This document shows, in pieces, positions 18,249 through 25,582 of a stretch of DNA of 36,672 nt. The translations under genes and the position numbers were made by a program. How positions within the stretch are numbered: the stretch's first letter is position 1; the number at the start of each line of letters is the position of its first letter. The DNA comes from Spirochaetota bacterium (GTDB lineage Bacteria > Spirochaetota > Spirochaetia > Treponematales > UBA12059), in the NCBI GenBank assembly GCA_018815555.1, contig JAHIWF010000362.1, positions 1 to 36,672 of the forward strand. The letters are read 5' to 3'. The notes under the pieces are model-generated. The model had not been told where the DNA came from and made no database searches. It was given only the letters and a program-made list of their open reading frames with translations.

Positions 18249-19553
18249 ACCGGCCTTTCGCAACAGTTCCATATCTTCTCGGATGAGGCTGTTCTCCGGA
18301 TCTATTGCGGCGGCGGCTTCCAGAACCACCCGGGCCTGGTCGAAGCGGCGGGCATTATAGTGCAGGGCAAATTCATTGTGTACCGAGTAGGTCCAATTAC
18401 CGCGAGCTTGATCCAGAATGGCTTGCAGCTGAAGGTTCAGCGGCCAGTCTGCCACTGCTTCCCGGGCAAGCTGCCAGGCTTCCAGCCATTGCTTGCTGCG
18501 TGAGGCGCTTTCTATCACTTTGCCATAGGCATAGGTAACCAGCTCATCTCGGTCATTAGCGGTAAGCCATCCATCCTGTTCGGCAAGTTTGATAGCTGAA
18601 ATTGCTTCCGGTACCGGACTCTGCAGTACGTGATCATGCAGCCGGCCCTGCAGAATCAAGCTGCGCAGCGCCTCCAGGTTCTGGTCAAGCTGGTGTCTGG
18701 AAGCAAAGGCTGCCATAAAATCGAAGGCTTCATGCCAGAGTTTTTTATTTACCAGATTACCGGTATAATTGTGCATTCGTGCCGCCAGTACTTTGTACAT
18801 ATCGGAAGAAGGCAGCCAGGCATAGGCATTTACGATGGATTGCAGAGCAGCATCCCATTGCTGCCGGCGTTCTTGTAACGTAGCCATGTTTTGGGCAATC
18901 AAGGCTACCAAAGCCCGGCCATCGGCCGGTTTTCTGGCCAGGTAATTACCCGGCGGCACATAGCGGAAACCGGCCGTCTGATTTTTACTGTCCTCGAAAT
19001 CCTTGCGCGTACCCGGATCCCAACCGTAGGGGTTGGTGGTTTCTGCGTCAACCACCAGGCCCGTGTCCAGGGTAACCAGGCAGAAGGAGTGATCCGTAGT
19101 TACTATGCCCGCTACCTCAAGGCCGGCCGCCCGGGCCATCAGGAAAAAGAGTATGGATGAACTTACACAATTATAGCGGCCTTCAATAAGGGCGGCATCC
19201 AGGGTGCTTGTCTGTTCGTGGTAAGTGCGCAGCACTTCTTCGTGCAGCAGTGTCATCAGCGCTTCGCCGCGTTCGTACTGCGATGGGACAGCAGCCGACA
19301 GCATTGCCGCTTTTTGCAGAAGCTGATCCAGCGCAACAATGGCAGTTTCGCGGCGCGCGGCGCTGGTTCCGGAGAAAATAAAGGCCGCGTCAGCCAGTTC
19401 AGCAATACCCGGATTCTGCTGCTGCGACAACTGTACGATACGCGGATCCGGATCGAGCAGTGTGGTGCCGGACTGGGCCCCGGCAGGCACGCCGCACAGC
19501 ATGAGTGCAAATAACAGTCCAGCCAGACATCGCGATTTAAAGACACGGAGCAT
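18228..19553 (-). CDS. Exported transglutaminase-like protein with C-terminal helical repeats
   Basis: A signal peptide ('CLAGLLFALMLCGVPAGAQ') sends this protein to the periplasm or beyond. The first half contains a transglutaminase-like core. The Cys in 'YNCVSSSILFFLMARAAGLE', the His in 'TTDHSF' and the Asp in 'GLVVDAE' are in the order and spacing of the Cys-His-Asp triad, so it may be a cysteine peptidase or amidase. The second half is helical with TPR-like pairs, for example 'YNARRFDQARVVLEAAAAIDPEN'. The ORF track opens with GTG at 19562; the ATG at 19553 is preferred because AAGGGG lies eight bases upstream. The substrate is unknown. The gene is convergent with the histidine kinase and divergent from trxB. 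Confidence 0.75.
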   Translation of the reverse strand: MLRVFKSRCLAGLLFALMLCGVPAGAQSGTTLLDPDPRIVQLSQQQNPGIAELADAAFIFSGTSAARRETAIVALDQLLQKAAMLSAAVPSQYERGEALMTLLHEEVLRTYHEQTSTLDAALIEGRYNCVSSSILFFLMARAAGLEVAGIVTTDHSFCLVTLDTGLVVDAETTNPYGWDPGTRKDFEDSKNQTAGFRYVPPGNYLARKPADGRALVALIAQNMATLQERRQQWDAALQSIVNAYAWLPSSDMYKVLAARMHNYTGNLVNKKLWHEAFDFMAAFASRHQLDQNLEALRSLILQGRLHDHVLQSPVPEAISAIKLAEQDGWLTANDRDELVTYAYGKVIESASRSKQWLEAWQLAREAVADWPLNLQLQAILDQARGNWTYSVHNEFALHYNARRFDQARVVLEAAAAIDPENSLIREDMELLRKAGSTGGKP

Positions 19554-19590
19554 CAGTACCACCCCTTAAGCTGATGTATAAAGGTTCAGG

Positions 19591-19619
19591 ATGACAAAGC
19601 ATCAAAATAACAGTATATT
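19591..19619 (+). promoter_or_regulatory. Candidate sigma-70 promoter for trxB
   Basis: ATGACA (five of six to TTGACA), a 17-base spacer, then TATATT (five of six to TATAAT). The leader to the trxB start would be about 70 bases. The three-gene rightward run trxB-GH3-GNAT could be read from here. Confidence 0.55.
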
Positions 19620-19694
19620 GTTTTTATACCAATAAACCAAGCAGCTGACCTTCTTTACCGGGGTGCTTCTGTGTATATCTTCTGGAGGAAAAAA

Positions 19695-20633
19695 ATGGAA
19701 TCAATGCATGATCTTGTGGTGATCGGTGCGGGCGCGGCCGGTCTGGGTGCCGCCCAGTATGCCGCCCGGGCCAATCTTGAAGTTCTGGTACTCGAAGAAA
19801 TGGCCCATGGCGGCCAGGCGCTACTCATAGACCGGCTCGAGAATTACCCCGGCCTGCCCGAACCGGTGGACGGCTATACCTGGTCGGAAACCATGCGATC
19901 CCAGGCAGAAACCTTCGGAGCTGCCTTTTCGTCTACCAGTGTAAATTCGGTAAAAAAAAGCGGCGAGCATTTTGAAATAAGTACAACTGACGGGCCACTG
20001 TTGGCAAAAGCGGTTATTCTGGCCACCGGGGCCAAGCATCGTCATGCCGGTGTAAAAGGCGAGGAAGAATTCGGCGGACGCGGTGTATCGTATTGTGCAA
20101 CCTGCGATGGACCCTTCTTTAAGGGAAAAGCGATGGTGGTTATCGGTGGTGGTGATGCCGCCTGCGACGAAGCCATGTATCTGGCGAAGATAGCCTCGGA
20201 AGTAACCATGATCCACCGCAAAGACCGCTTTCGTGCCCAAAAAGCCCTGGCCGACCGTGTTCTGTCCAATCCTAAAATCAAGGTTATCTGGGACACTGTT
20301 GCCGAAGAAATCCGTGGTGAAAAATCCGTTCAGGGTATTACCATCCGTAATCTAAAAACCAACGAGCTTAGCAATCTGGATTGTTCCGCAGTTTTTGTCT
20401 TCGTCGGCTCCATCCCGCAAACGGGGGCCATGCCGGCGGAGCTGCAGCTTGACGAAACTGGTTATATAGTAGCCAACGACCGCATGGAAACTTCGATTCC
20501 CGGTCTCTATGCCGTGGGCGATGTGCGTACCACTCCCTTCCGTCAGGTTATTACCGCAGTGGCCGATGGTGCCGTGGCCGCCCATTGCGCTGCTCAATAT
20601 ATTGATGAACTTGAAGGCCATGCGTATCAATAA
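19695..20633 (+). CDS. trxB: Thioredoxin-disulfide reductase
   Basis: This flavoenzyme passes electrons from NADPH to thioredoxin in the cytosol. The FAD-binding motif 'VVIGAGAAGLGAAQYAARAN' is at the N-terminus, the redox pair is Cys134-Ala-Thr-Cys137 in 'SYCATCDGPFF', the NADPH-binding motif is 'VVIGGGDAACDEA', and 'GLYAVGDVR' closes the FAD site. The length of 312 residues and the Cys positions match E. coli TrxB (Cys135/Cys138). The ATG at 19695 is used because GGAGG lies six bases upstream, so the eight codons before it in the ORF track are not translated. No thioredoxin gene is adjacent. Confidence 0.95.
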   Translation: MESMHDLVVIGAGAAGLGAAQYAARANLEVLVLEEMAHGGQALLIDRLENYPGLPEPVDGYTWSETMRSQAETFGAAFSSTSVNSVKKSGEHFEISTTDGPLLAKAVILATGAKHRHAGVKGEEEFGGRGVSYCATCDGPFFKGKAMVVIGGGDAACDEAMYLAKIASEVTMIHRKDRFRAQKALADRVLSNPKIKVIWDTVAEEIRGEKSVQGITIRNLKTNELSNLDCSAVFVFVGSIPQTGAMPAELQLDETGYIVANDRMETSIPGLYAVGDVRTTPFRQVITAVADGAVAAHCAAQYIDELEGHAYQ

Positions 20634-20693
20634 GTCCGCAATTTTCCGGATCAGGCTTGCCGCCACCTATCGTTTTTGGGAGGCCGGTCGGCC

Positions 20694-22526
20694 ATGATGC
20701 GCTTTTCGGCCGCGCCGCGGCAGGTAATTATTCTCATTTTCATTGCCCTGTTGACTCTTTCCTGCCAGGCACCGGATGATCCATTACTTGCCGGAGGCTT
20801 GGTCGGCGAAGAGCTTTCTGCTGGCGGTTTTGCGGCCGAGGCCATGCCTTCCCAGTCGGAACAGCCCGCTGAAGCCGTTGCAGAATCAGCGCCTGCCCCC
20901 CTGGTCACTTCTTTTTGGGACATGGAAGGTGTGGATACTGATACCGCTGTAGAATTATTATTTGCGGCACTGTCGCCGGAAGCCAGACTGGCACAGCTGT
21001 TTATGCTAACCTATAATGGTACAAATCCCGGCCCCGGCATTCTGTCCTGGTTTAACCGCTTCGGTCTGGGCGGCATTAAAATTTTCGGCTGGAATGCCGA
21101 GAATACCACCGTACTGGCAGCTGCGATCAGGCAAATATATCGGGCGGCAGACAAGAGTCCACTCGGTATCCCGCCCTTCATCGCAACAGACCAGGAGGGC
21201 GGCTGGATTCGCCATGTTAAAGGCGGTACCAGTGTAACCCCGGGCAACATGGCCATCGGAGCAGCCGGCACGGCCAGCGATGCCTATACCAGTGCCTTGT
21301 ATATCGGTCGTGAACTTGCCGCGCTGGGCATACACATGAACTTCGGGCCGGCGGTGGATTTGGCTACCCGGCCGGACAGCACCATTATCGGGCCGCGGGC
21401 TTTTTCTTACGACCCAGTCGCCAATGCCATTCTGTCGGCCGCCTGGAGCCGTGGCATGCATGATGCCGGTGTTATTGCCACCGCCAAACATTTTCCCGGG
21501 CATGGCGACACCGAACTGGATTCTCATGGTGTACTGCCGGTAATCATGATAGATAAAAAGCTGATGCAAAGCAGAGAACTGATTCCCTACAAGCTGCTTA
21601 TTGCCGAAGGTATTCCTGCTATCATGAGCGGTCATCTGGCCTATCCTCTGGTTAGCGGTTCCGATGATCCGGCCTCACTGTCGCGTGTTATGGTGCATGA
21701 TTTATTACGTACTGAGCTGGCCTTTGACGGCTTGATCATCACCGACGATCTGATGATGACCGGTGCATACTCGGAAGGCGGCCTGGCTAATACTGTCATA
21801 CGTGCCAAATCGGCCGGCAATGACATTTTGATGTTTTCGGCCGAACTCAGCACCAATAGTCCTTCCTGGCTGCAGCTGCTGCGTCTATACCAGACTGATA
21901 GCGCCATGCAGCAAAATATTGACGCTTCGGTACGCCGGGTGTTGCGTGCCAAACTGGAAGTATTTCTGCCTCGCGGTCGGGAAGGCCTGGTTCCCTTGGC
22001 TGATTTGGAGCAGCATCTGTCTACGCCTGAGTCCAGACGCTTTTTTCTCGAACAAGCCATGCGCTCGGTAAGTCCGCTGAATGCGGCATTGTTCCGCCCC
22101 TTGCCCGCCAGCGGGCGGCTGTTGTTTGCCGGCCCATATAGTGATTTTTTCCGTTCAGCTGCCGCACGTTTTCCTGGTTCCTCCGCGTTTTCTTTCGGCT
22201 TCCTGCCGACTGATAACCCGGCCAGTGCGGAGCTGGAAGCTTTTCGGGCCAGAATCCGCTCCTTCGATACGGTAGTAGTCTGTGTTGCCAATGCTGCCGG
22301 GGCCGGATATGTCAGGGCTGCTCAGGCTGCCGGAAAACAGGTTTATATAGTTTCGATCTTAAGCCCCTGGTTTGCCTTGGAATTCCGTAACGCGGTTCCT
22401 GGGGTAGCCGTATATTCGTTTGCTGCCGATTCATTTGTGGCTGCCATGGCGGTACTGGCCGGTGACTATGCTCCGGTGGGGAGTATTCCTCTGGATTTTT
22501 CCGAGAGCCAGGCAGAGGCACCATGA
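20694..22526 (+). CDS. Glycoside hydrolase family 3 (NagZ-like beta-N-acetylhexosaminidase) lipoprotein
   Basis: Family GH3 enzymes of the NagZ type release N-acetylglucosamine from muropeptides or other glycans. The hallmark 'KHFPGHGDTELDSHGVLP' is intact and holds the catalytic His/Asp dyad. 'LIITDDLMMTGAY' carries the Asp nucleophile in the expected place. The N-terminus 'IILIFIALLTLSC' reads as a lipoprotein signal with Cys as the lipidated residue, so this enzyme should be membrane-anchored outside the cytosol, unlike E. coli NagZ. At about 611 residues it is much longer than 340-residue NagZ and has a C-terminal domain after residue 390, as in longer GH3 enzymes. GGGAGG precedes the ATG. 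It follows trxB by 60 bases and overlaps the GNAT gene (ATGA). Confidence 0.87.
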   Translation: MMRFSAAPRQVIILIFIALLTLSCQAPDDPLLAGGLVGEELSAGGFAAEAMPSQSEQPAEAVAESAPAPLVTSFWDMEGVDTDTAVELLFAALSPEARLAQLFMLTYNGTNPGPGILSWFNRFGLGGIKIFGWNAENTTVLAAAIRQIYRAADKSPLGIPPFIATDQEGGWIRHVKGGTSVTPGNMAIGAAGTASDAYTSALYIGRELAALGIHMNFGPAVDLATRPDSTIIGPRAFSYDPVANAILSAAWSRGMHDAGVIATAKHFPGHGDTELDSHGVLPVIMIDKKLMQSRELIPYKLLIAEGIPAIMSGHLAYPLVSGSDDPASLSRVMVHDLLRTELAFDGLIITDDLMMTGAYSEGGLANTVIRAKSAGNDILMFSAELSTNSPSWLQLLRLYQTDSAMQQNIDASVRRVLRAKLEVFLPRGREGLVPLADLEQHLSTPESRRFFLEQAMRSVSPLNAALFRPLPASGRLLFAGPYSDFFRSAAARFPGSSAFSFGFLPTDNPASAELEAFRARIRSFDTVVVCVANAAGAGYVRAAQAAGKQVYIVSILSPWFALEFRNAVPGVAVYSFAADSFVAAMAVLAGDYAPVGSIPLDFSESQAEAP

Positions 22527-23446
22527 CCGGCAACAAGCTGAAAATTCCGTTCATCGGATCGGTACGTTCTGAGGGCTGGCACTTTGCAAACCCAACTGAT
22601 TTACCTGCCGTGCGGGAATTCCTGTCCGCGCGCGAATCCTGGACCTGTACCTGCAGCGACAAAGTTCGCGCCGCACTTTCTGCAAAGGATATCAGCACTT
22701 TCGAACGGATTTGTATTGCCTTGCACAGTTCAGCCCAAGCTGGCACCCTGGATGCATTGGTATATTTTTCCACCGGCGGCATGGCTTTCCCGGTGCTGGA
22801 CGACTCCATGGCAGACAACAGTACTGCCTTTCAGGTGTTGGCACAGTCGAAAGCGCTGCAGGTGGCCGGATATAGCGAGCCGCCTTTTTCGTGTATCGGT
22901 CGCAGTGCCGACAGTCGCCGGCTCGAGGCGGCCTTCGCTTGGCAGCCGGCACTTAGCATAGAATATTATGCAATGAGCCAGGTGCAGCCGTTAGGATTGC
23001 AGGTTCCTGTGCCTGAGGGTCTGTCGGTACGACCGGCTCGCCGGCAGGACCTCGAGGCCTTGCTGCCGCTGGCCGCCGCGTATGATAAAGAGGAAGTGCT
23101 GACGGTGCTCCACCAGTACAATGCAGCTGCTACCAAGGCGGCTCAGCGCATTAGTCTGATTAAGTACAAGGTCTATGTTGCTGAGTACAAAGGCCGACTG
23201 GTTGGCAGAGCCCAAACCAATGCTGAAGGTTTTACTCGCGAGCAGATCGGCGGGGTGTATGTACAGCCGGAGTTTCGCGGCCGCGGAATAGGCCGGCTGT
23301 TGATGTCCGCACTTCTGCAGGAGATTAACTGTCATGGCCGGCTGGCTTCGCTGTTTGTCAAGAAGCATAATACAGCAGCACAGCGGCTGTATGGTTCTCT
23401 GGGTTTTCAGTCTGTGGCAGATTATTCTATAGACTATTTTGTCTGA
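22523..23446 (+). CDS. GNAT-family N-acetyltransferase
   Basis: The C-terminal half (about 165-305) is a GNAT domain. The acetyl-CoA-binding motif A 'GGVYVQPEFRGRGIGRLLMS' and motif B 'KKHNTAAQRLYGSLGFQ' are clear. The N-terminal half (about 1-160) is an extra domain I do not recognise; such two-part GNATs often carry a degenerate first acetyltransferase fold. The substrate is unknown. The start codon overlaps the GH3 stop codon (ATGA) and AGAGG lies five bases upstream, so the two are coupled. It converges with the DapF-like gene, overlapping by 13 bases. Confidence 0.85.
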   Translation: MTGNKLKIPFIGSVRSEGWHFANPTDLPAVREFLSARESWTCTCSDKVRAALSAKDISTFERICIALHSSAQAGTLDALVYFSTGGMAFPVLDDSMADNSTAFQVLAQSKALQVAGYSEPPFSCIGRSADSRRLEAAFAWQPALSIEYYAMSQVQPLGLQVPVPEGLSVRPARRQDLEALLPLAAAYDKEEVLTVLHQYNAAATKAAQRISLIKYKVYVAEYKGRLVGRAQTNAEGFTREQIGGVYVQPEFRGRGIGRLLMSALLQEINCHGRLASLFVKKHNTAAQRLYGSLGFQSVADYSIDYFV

Positions 23447-24231
23447 TCATCTTGCCAGTATTCTCCGCTAAAGCAGTAATCTACCGGTGCGGCTACAAAT
23501 ATGGAATTGTCCTGGGCAGGGTGTACCAATATATCCTGTTTGCGGTGGCTTATCCCCGCCTGGCTCTCACAGTAGGCCTGACTGGAGGCAGCCAGCACAG
23601 TGATAGCGGCCGCCCTGAAAGGATCGCTGTTACCGCAGCGTAATTGTGCTCGGTCGCGGCTGTACAAGCCCAGTTGCAGCCTGTTTTCGTTCACTGCCAT
23701 ATTTCGGGCGCTCCGCGGAATAGGCCCATCCCAGACATGGATGATCGATGCTCCGAAAGCAGTCTGCAGCTTGATTGTGCTTGTATAATTTTCGTCGTCT
23801 TTAAGTTGCGGATTCCGCTGTAAAATGCAGCTTTGAACAGTTTTCTCGCTATCGGTCTTATTCAGGAGGCACACACTAAAAATCCGCGAATCCAGGGCGA
23901 GTACTTCTGTATATTGTTCGGCAGTGCGTAGTCGCAATGAATCATTCACAGCCTGGCCATTGTCAAAGGCCCAACGGGCCGCGCACAGTACCGGCCCGCC
24001 CAGTGCTGACTGTCTGCTGCCGTTTGGCAGCCAGCTGCGAACAGTAAGCTCTTTACCATATTCCAGCACTACCAGAGCGCAGGCACCGGCTCCGGTCAGC
24101 GGATTGCATAGCTCGCGGGCGGTTTTACTATAATCCGGCTCCGGTCCTGCAGTGTTTTTATTTTCCAGAAGTATCCAGGCCGAGCCGCCGCTATGCAGTT
24201 TATAAAAGGTAAGATTCATATCAACAAGCAT
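23434..24231 (-). CDS. Diaminopimelate epimerase-like protein lacking catalytic motifs
   Basis: The fold is that of DapF, which interconverts LL- and meso-diaminopimelate. The start 'LTFYKLHSGGSAWILLE' lines up with DapF 'MxFxKMHGxGNDF', 'LCNPLTGAGACALVVLE' with 'ICDRxFGIGADGLxxV', 'PNGSRQSALGGPVLCAARW' with 'ADGSEAEMCGNGxRCxARF', and the end 'VDYCFSGEYW' with the family's 'FxGE' ending. The active-site Cys of CGNG is replaced (ALGGP), the GND of the first motif is lost, and no GNPH motif is visible. A second Cys ('RCGNSDPFRAAA') may be a remnant. It is therefore likely inactive as an epimerase or changed in function. An alternative start is the ATG at 24219, and neither start has a good Shine-Dalgarno. 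Confidence 0.7.
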   Translation of the reverse strand: MLVDMNLTFYKLHSGGSAWILLENKNTAGPEPDYSKTARELCNPLTGAGACALVVLEYGKELTVRSWLPNGSRQSALGGPVLCAARWAFDNGQAVNDSLRLRTAEQYTEVLALDSRIFSVCLLNKTDSEKTVQSCILQRNPQLKDDENYTSTIKLQTAFGASIIHVWDGPIPRSARNMAVNENRLQLGLYSRDRAQLRCGNSDPFRAAAITVLAASSQAYCESQAGISHRKQDILVHPAQDNSIFVAAPVDYCFSGEYWQDDQTK

Positions 24232-24280
24232 ACTGTTTTATGCCTTGCATCGCAATATAGCCGTCCGCGCGGGATGCAGG

Positions 24281-24291
24281 TGTGTTATACT
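24281..24291 (+). promoter_or_regulatory. Candidate extended -10 promoter for rnhB
   Basis: TGTTATACT gives an extended -10 (TGn followed by TATACT, five of six to consensus), with no good -35 at 17 bases. It lies about 40 bases before the GTG start of the RNase HII gene. Confidence 0.4.
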
Positions 24292-24331
24292 GGGCGTATG
24301 TGGTGCAGCAAGAGTATGGGAAATGTAAGCT

Positions 24332-24982
24332 GTGGAGAAGGCTAAATTGTTTGGTGCTGAACAGTTTAATACTAAACTATTTGATGCTGAATTGTTCGAT
24401 GCTGAACTAAACGATTCAATCATATGCGGGTTGGATGAAGCCGGCCGCGGCCCGCTGGCCGGACCGGTCTATGCGGCCGCAGTTATTCTGCCGGCGGATT
24501 TTCCAGTAGCCTGTCTGGCTGATTCCAAGAAGCTTAGCGCCACAGCCCGGCAGGCAGCCTTCGACATAATTGTAGAAAAAGCCTGGTGGGGGATAGATAT
24601 GGCCGACCCTCACGAAATCGATACTATTAATATTTTGCAGGCCAGTATGTTGGCGATGCAGCGGGCCTATAAGCGCATGATTTTAACCTTGCAAGACCCG
24701 GATATTGCGGTGTTGGCCCTGGTCGACGGTAATCGCTGTCCGGAACTGCCTTGTGCCTGCCGTGCAATAGTAAAAGGTGATGCAAAGGTTACTTCGATAA
24801 TGGCCGCCTCAATTTTAGCAAAGGTGGCCAGAGACCGGGCCATGATGAGATATGACTGGCTATTTCCGGAATACGGGTACGCCGGACATAAGGGCTATCC
24901 GACTGCTGCGCATCGGGAATGTTGCCGCCGCTTGGGGCCATCGCCTATTCAGCGGCATAGCTTTTCCTACAGCAAAGAATAA
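24332..24982 (+). CDS. rnhB: Ribonuclease HII with a repetitive N-terminal extension
   Basis: RNase HII cuts the RNA strand of RNA-DNA hybrids and starts removal of single ribonucleotides from DNA. The catalytic 'GLDEAGRGPLAGPVYAAAV' gives the Asp-Glu pair (residues 35-36), 'DSKKLS' follows, 'LVDGN' carries the third acidic residue, and 'KGDAKVTSIMAASILAKVARD' and 'HKGYPT' complete the family pattern. The first 28 residues are not conserved and repeat a five-residue unit ('LFDAE'), encoded by 15-bp tandem DNA repeats. The GTG at 24332 is the start that includes this tail and has only a weak GGGAAA upstream, so an internal start cannot be excluded. Its end is 12 bases from the converging PUR-domain gene. 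Confidence 0.93.
   Translation: MEKAKLFGAEQFNTKLFDAELFDAELNDSIICGLDEAGRGPLAGPVYAAAVILPADFPVACLADSKKLSATARQAAFDIIVEKAWWGIDMADPHEIDTINILQASMLAMQRAYKRMILTLQDPDIAVLALVDGNRCPELPCACRAIVKGDAKVTSIMAASILAKVARDRAMMRYDWLFPEYGYAGHKGYPTAAHRECCRRLGPSPIQRHSFSYSKE
24347..24406 (+). repeat. Four imperfect 15-bp tandem repeats at the 5' end of rnhB
   Basis: The units are TTGTTTGGTGCTGAA, CAGTTTAATACTAAA, CTATTTGATGCTGAA and TTGTTCGATGCTGAA, with a decayed fifth after them. They encode LFGAE, QFNTK, LFDAE and LFDAE. The unit length is a multiple of three, so copy number can change without shifting frame. Confidence 0.85.
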
Positions 24983-24994
24983 GACAGAGAGTAA

Positions 24995-25477
24995 TCAGTT
25001 TTCGTCTTCGCTGCGTTTACGGACAGTCATGCGCCGTGCCCCTTCTTTGGTGGGCCTGGTCGAGCTGCCTGATTTAGCTTCGGGTCTGCTGCTGCCGGAG
25101 CTGCCCGGGCCGTCGGTACGGCGGCGTACCACCCGTGGTTTGCGATCGCCGGTGGCTGCCGGTGCGCCTTCGCGTCGTGGACTGCGAGCAGTCTCTGTGT
25201 GGCCCGTTCCCGCCTGCCGGCCGGTGCCGGAGCGTCCACGCGATGGTCCGGCTTTTTCCATGGCCGAAAGGGCCTTTTCGAAAGACTGCAGGAATTCCTG
25301 TACATTGTCCTTGAATACCACAATGGAGCGTCGGTCAAAACTTTCGTTTTCTCCGGGCTTGCTCTCCACAATGGCAAGAAATAAATCTCCAGTGCGGTTT
25401 TCCTTAACATTGAAGAAGTAGGTTCTGCCTTCGCAGATTACCCGGGATGAAAAAACTTCGCCTCGAACACCCATCAT
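24995..25477 (-). CDS. PUR-domain nucleic-acid-binding protein with a basic Arg/Gly-rich tail
   Basis: The first 75 or so residues ('GVRGEVFSSRVICEGRTYFFNVKE', then 'GDLFLAIVESKP' and 'IVVFKDNVQEFLQSFEKAL') fit the PUR-alpha-like fold of bacterial proteins such as Borrelia BpuR, which bind DNA and RNA. The remaining 85 residues are rich in Arg, Gly, Pro and Ser and should be disordered and basic, adding nucleic-acid affinity. The start is set at the ATG at 25477 (or the adjacent 25474), because the domain begins right there and AGGT precedes it; the ORF track opens at 25543. It lies about 105 bases after the phosphohexomutase in the same direction, so they may be co-transcribed. Its targets are unknown. 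Confidence 0.75.
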   Translation of the reverse strand: MMGVRGEVFSSRVICEGRTYFFNVKENRTGDLFLAIVESKPGENESFDRRSIVVFKDNVQEFLQSFEKALSAMEKAGPSRGRSGTGRQAGTGHTETARSPRREGAPAATGDRKPRVVRRRTDGPGSSGSSRPEAKSGSSTRPTKEGARRMTVRKRSEDEN

Positions 25478-25582
25478 GCTACCTGTGCTGCGCTCCGTCT
25501 GGAAACATTGAAGCGCAAACCCTTTCGCTGACGATTTTAGCATAAAAACCGCCAGTGGGCAAGCTGACGTCTTGTGTCTCTC

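Noticed and set aside
21006-21635. 209-residue minus-strand ORF (and 21641-22291) inside the GH3 gene
   Set aside because: The GH3 frame carries intact catalytic motifs on the other strand.
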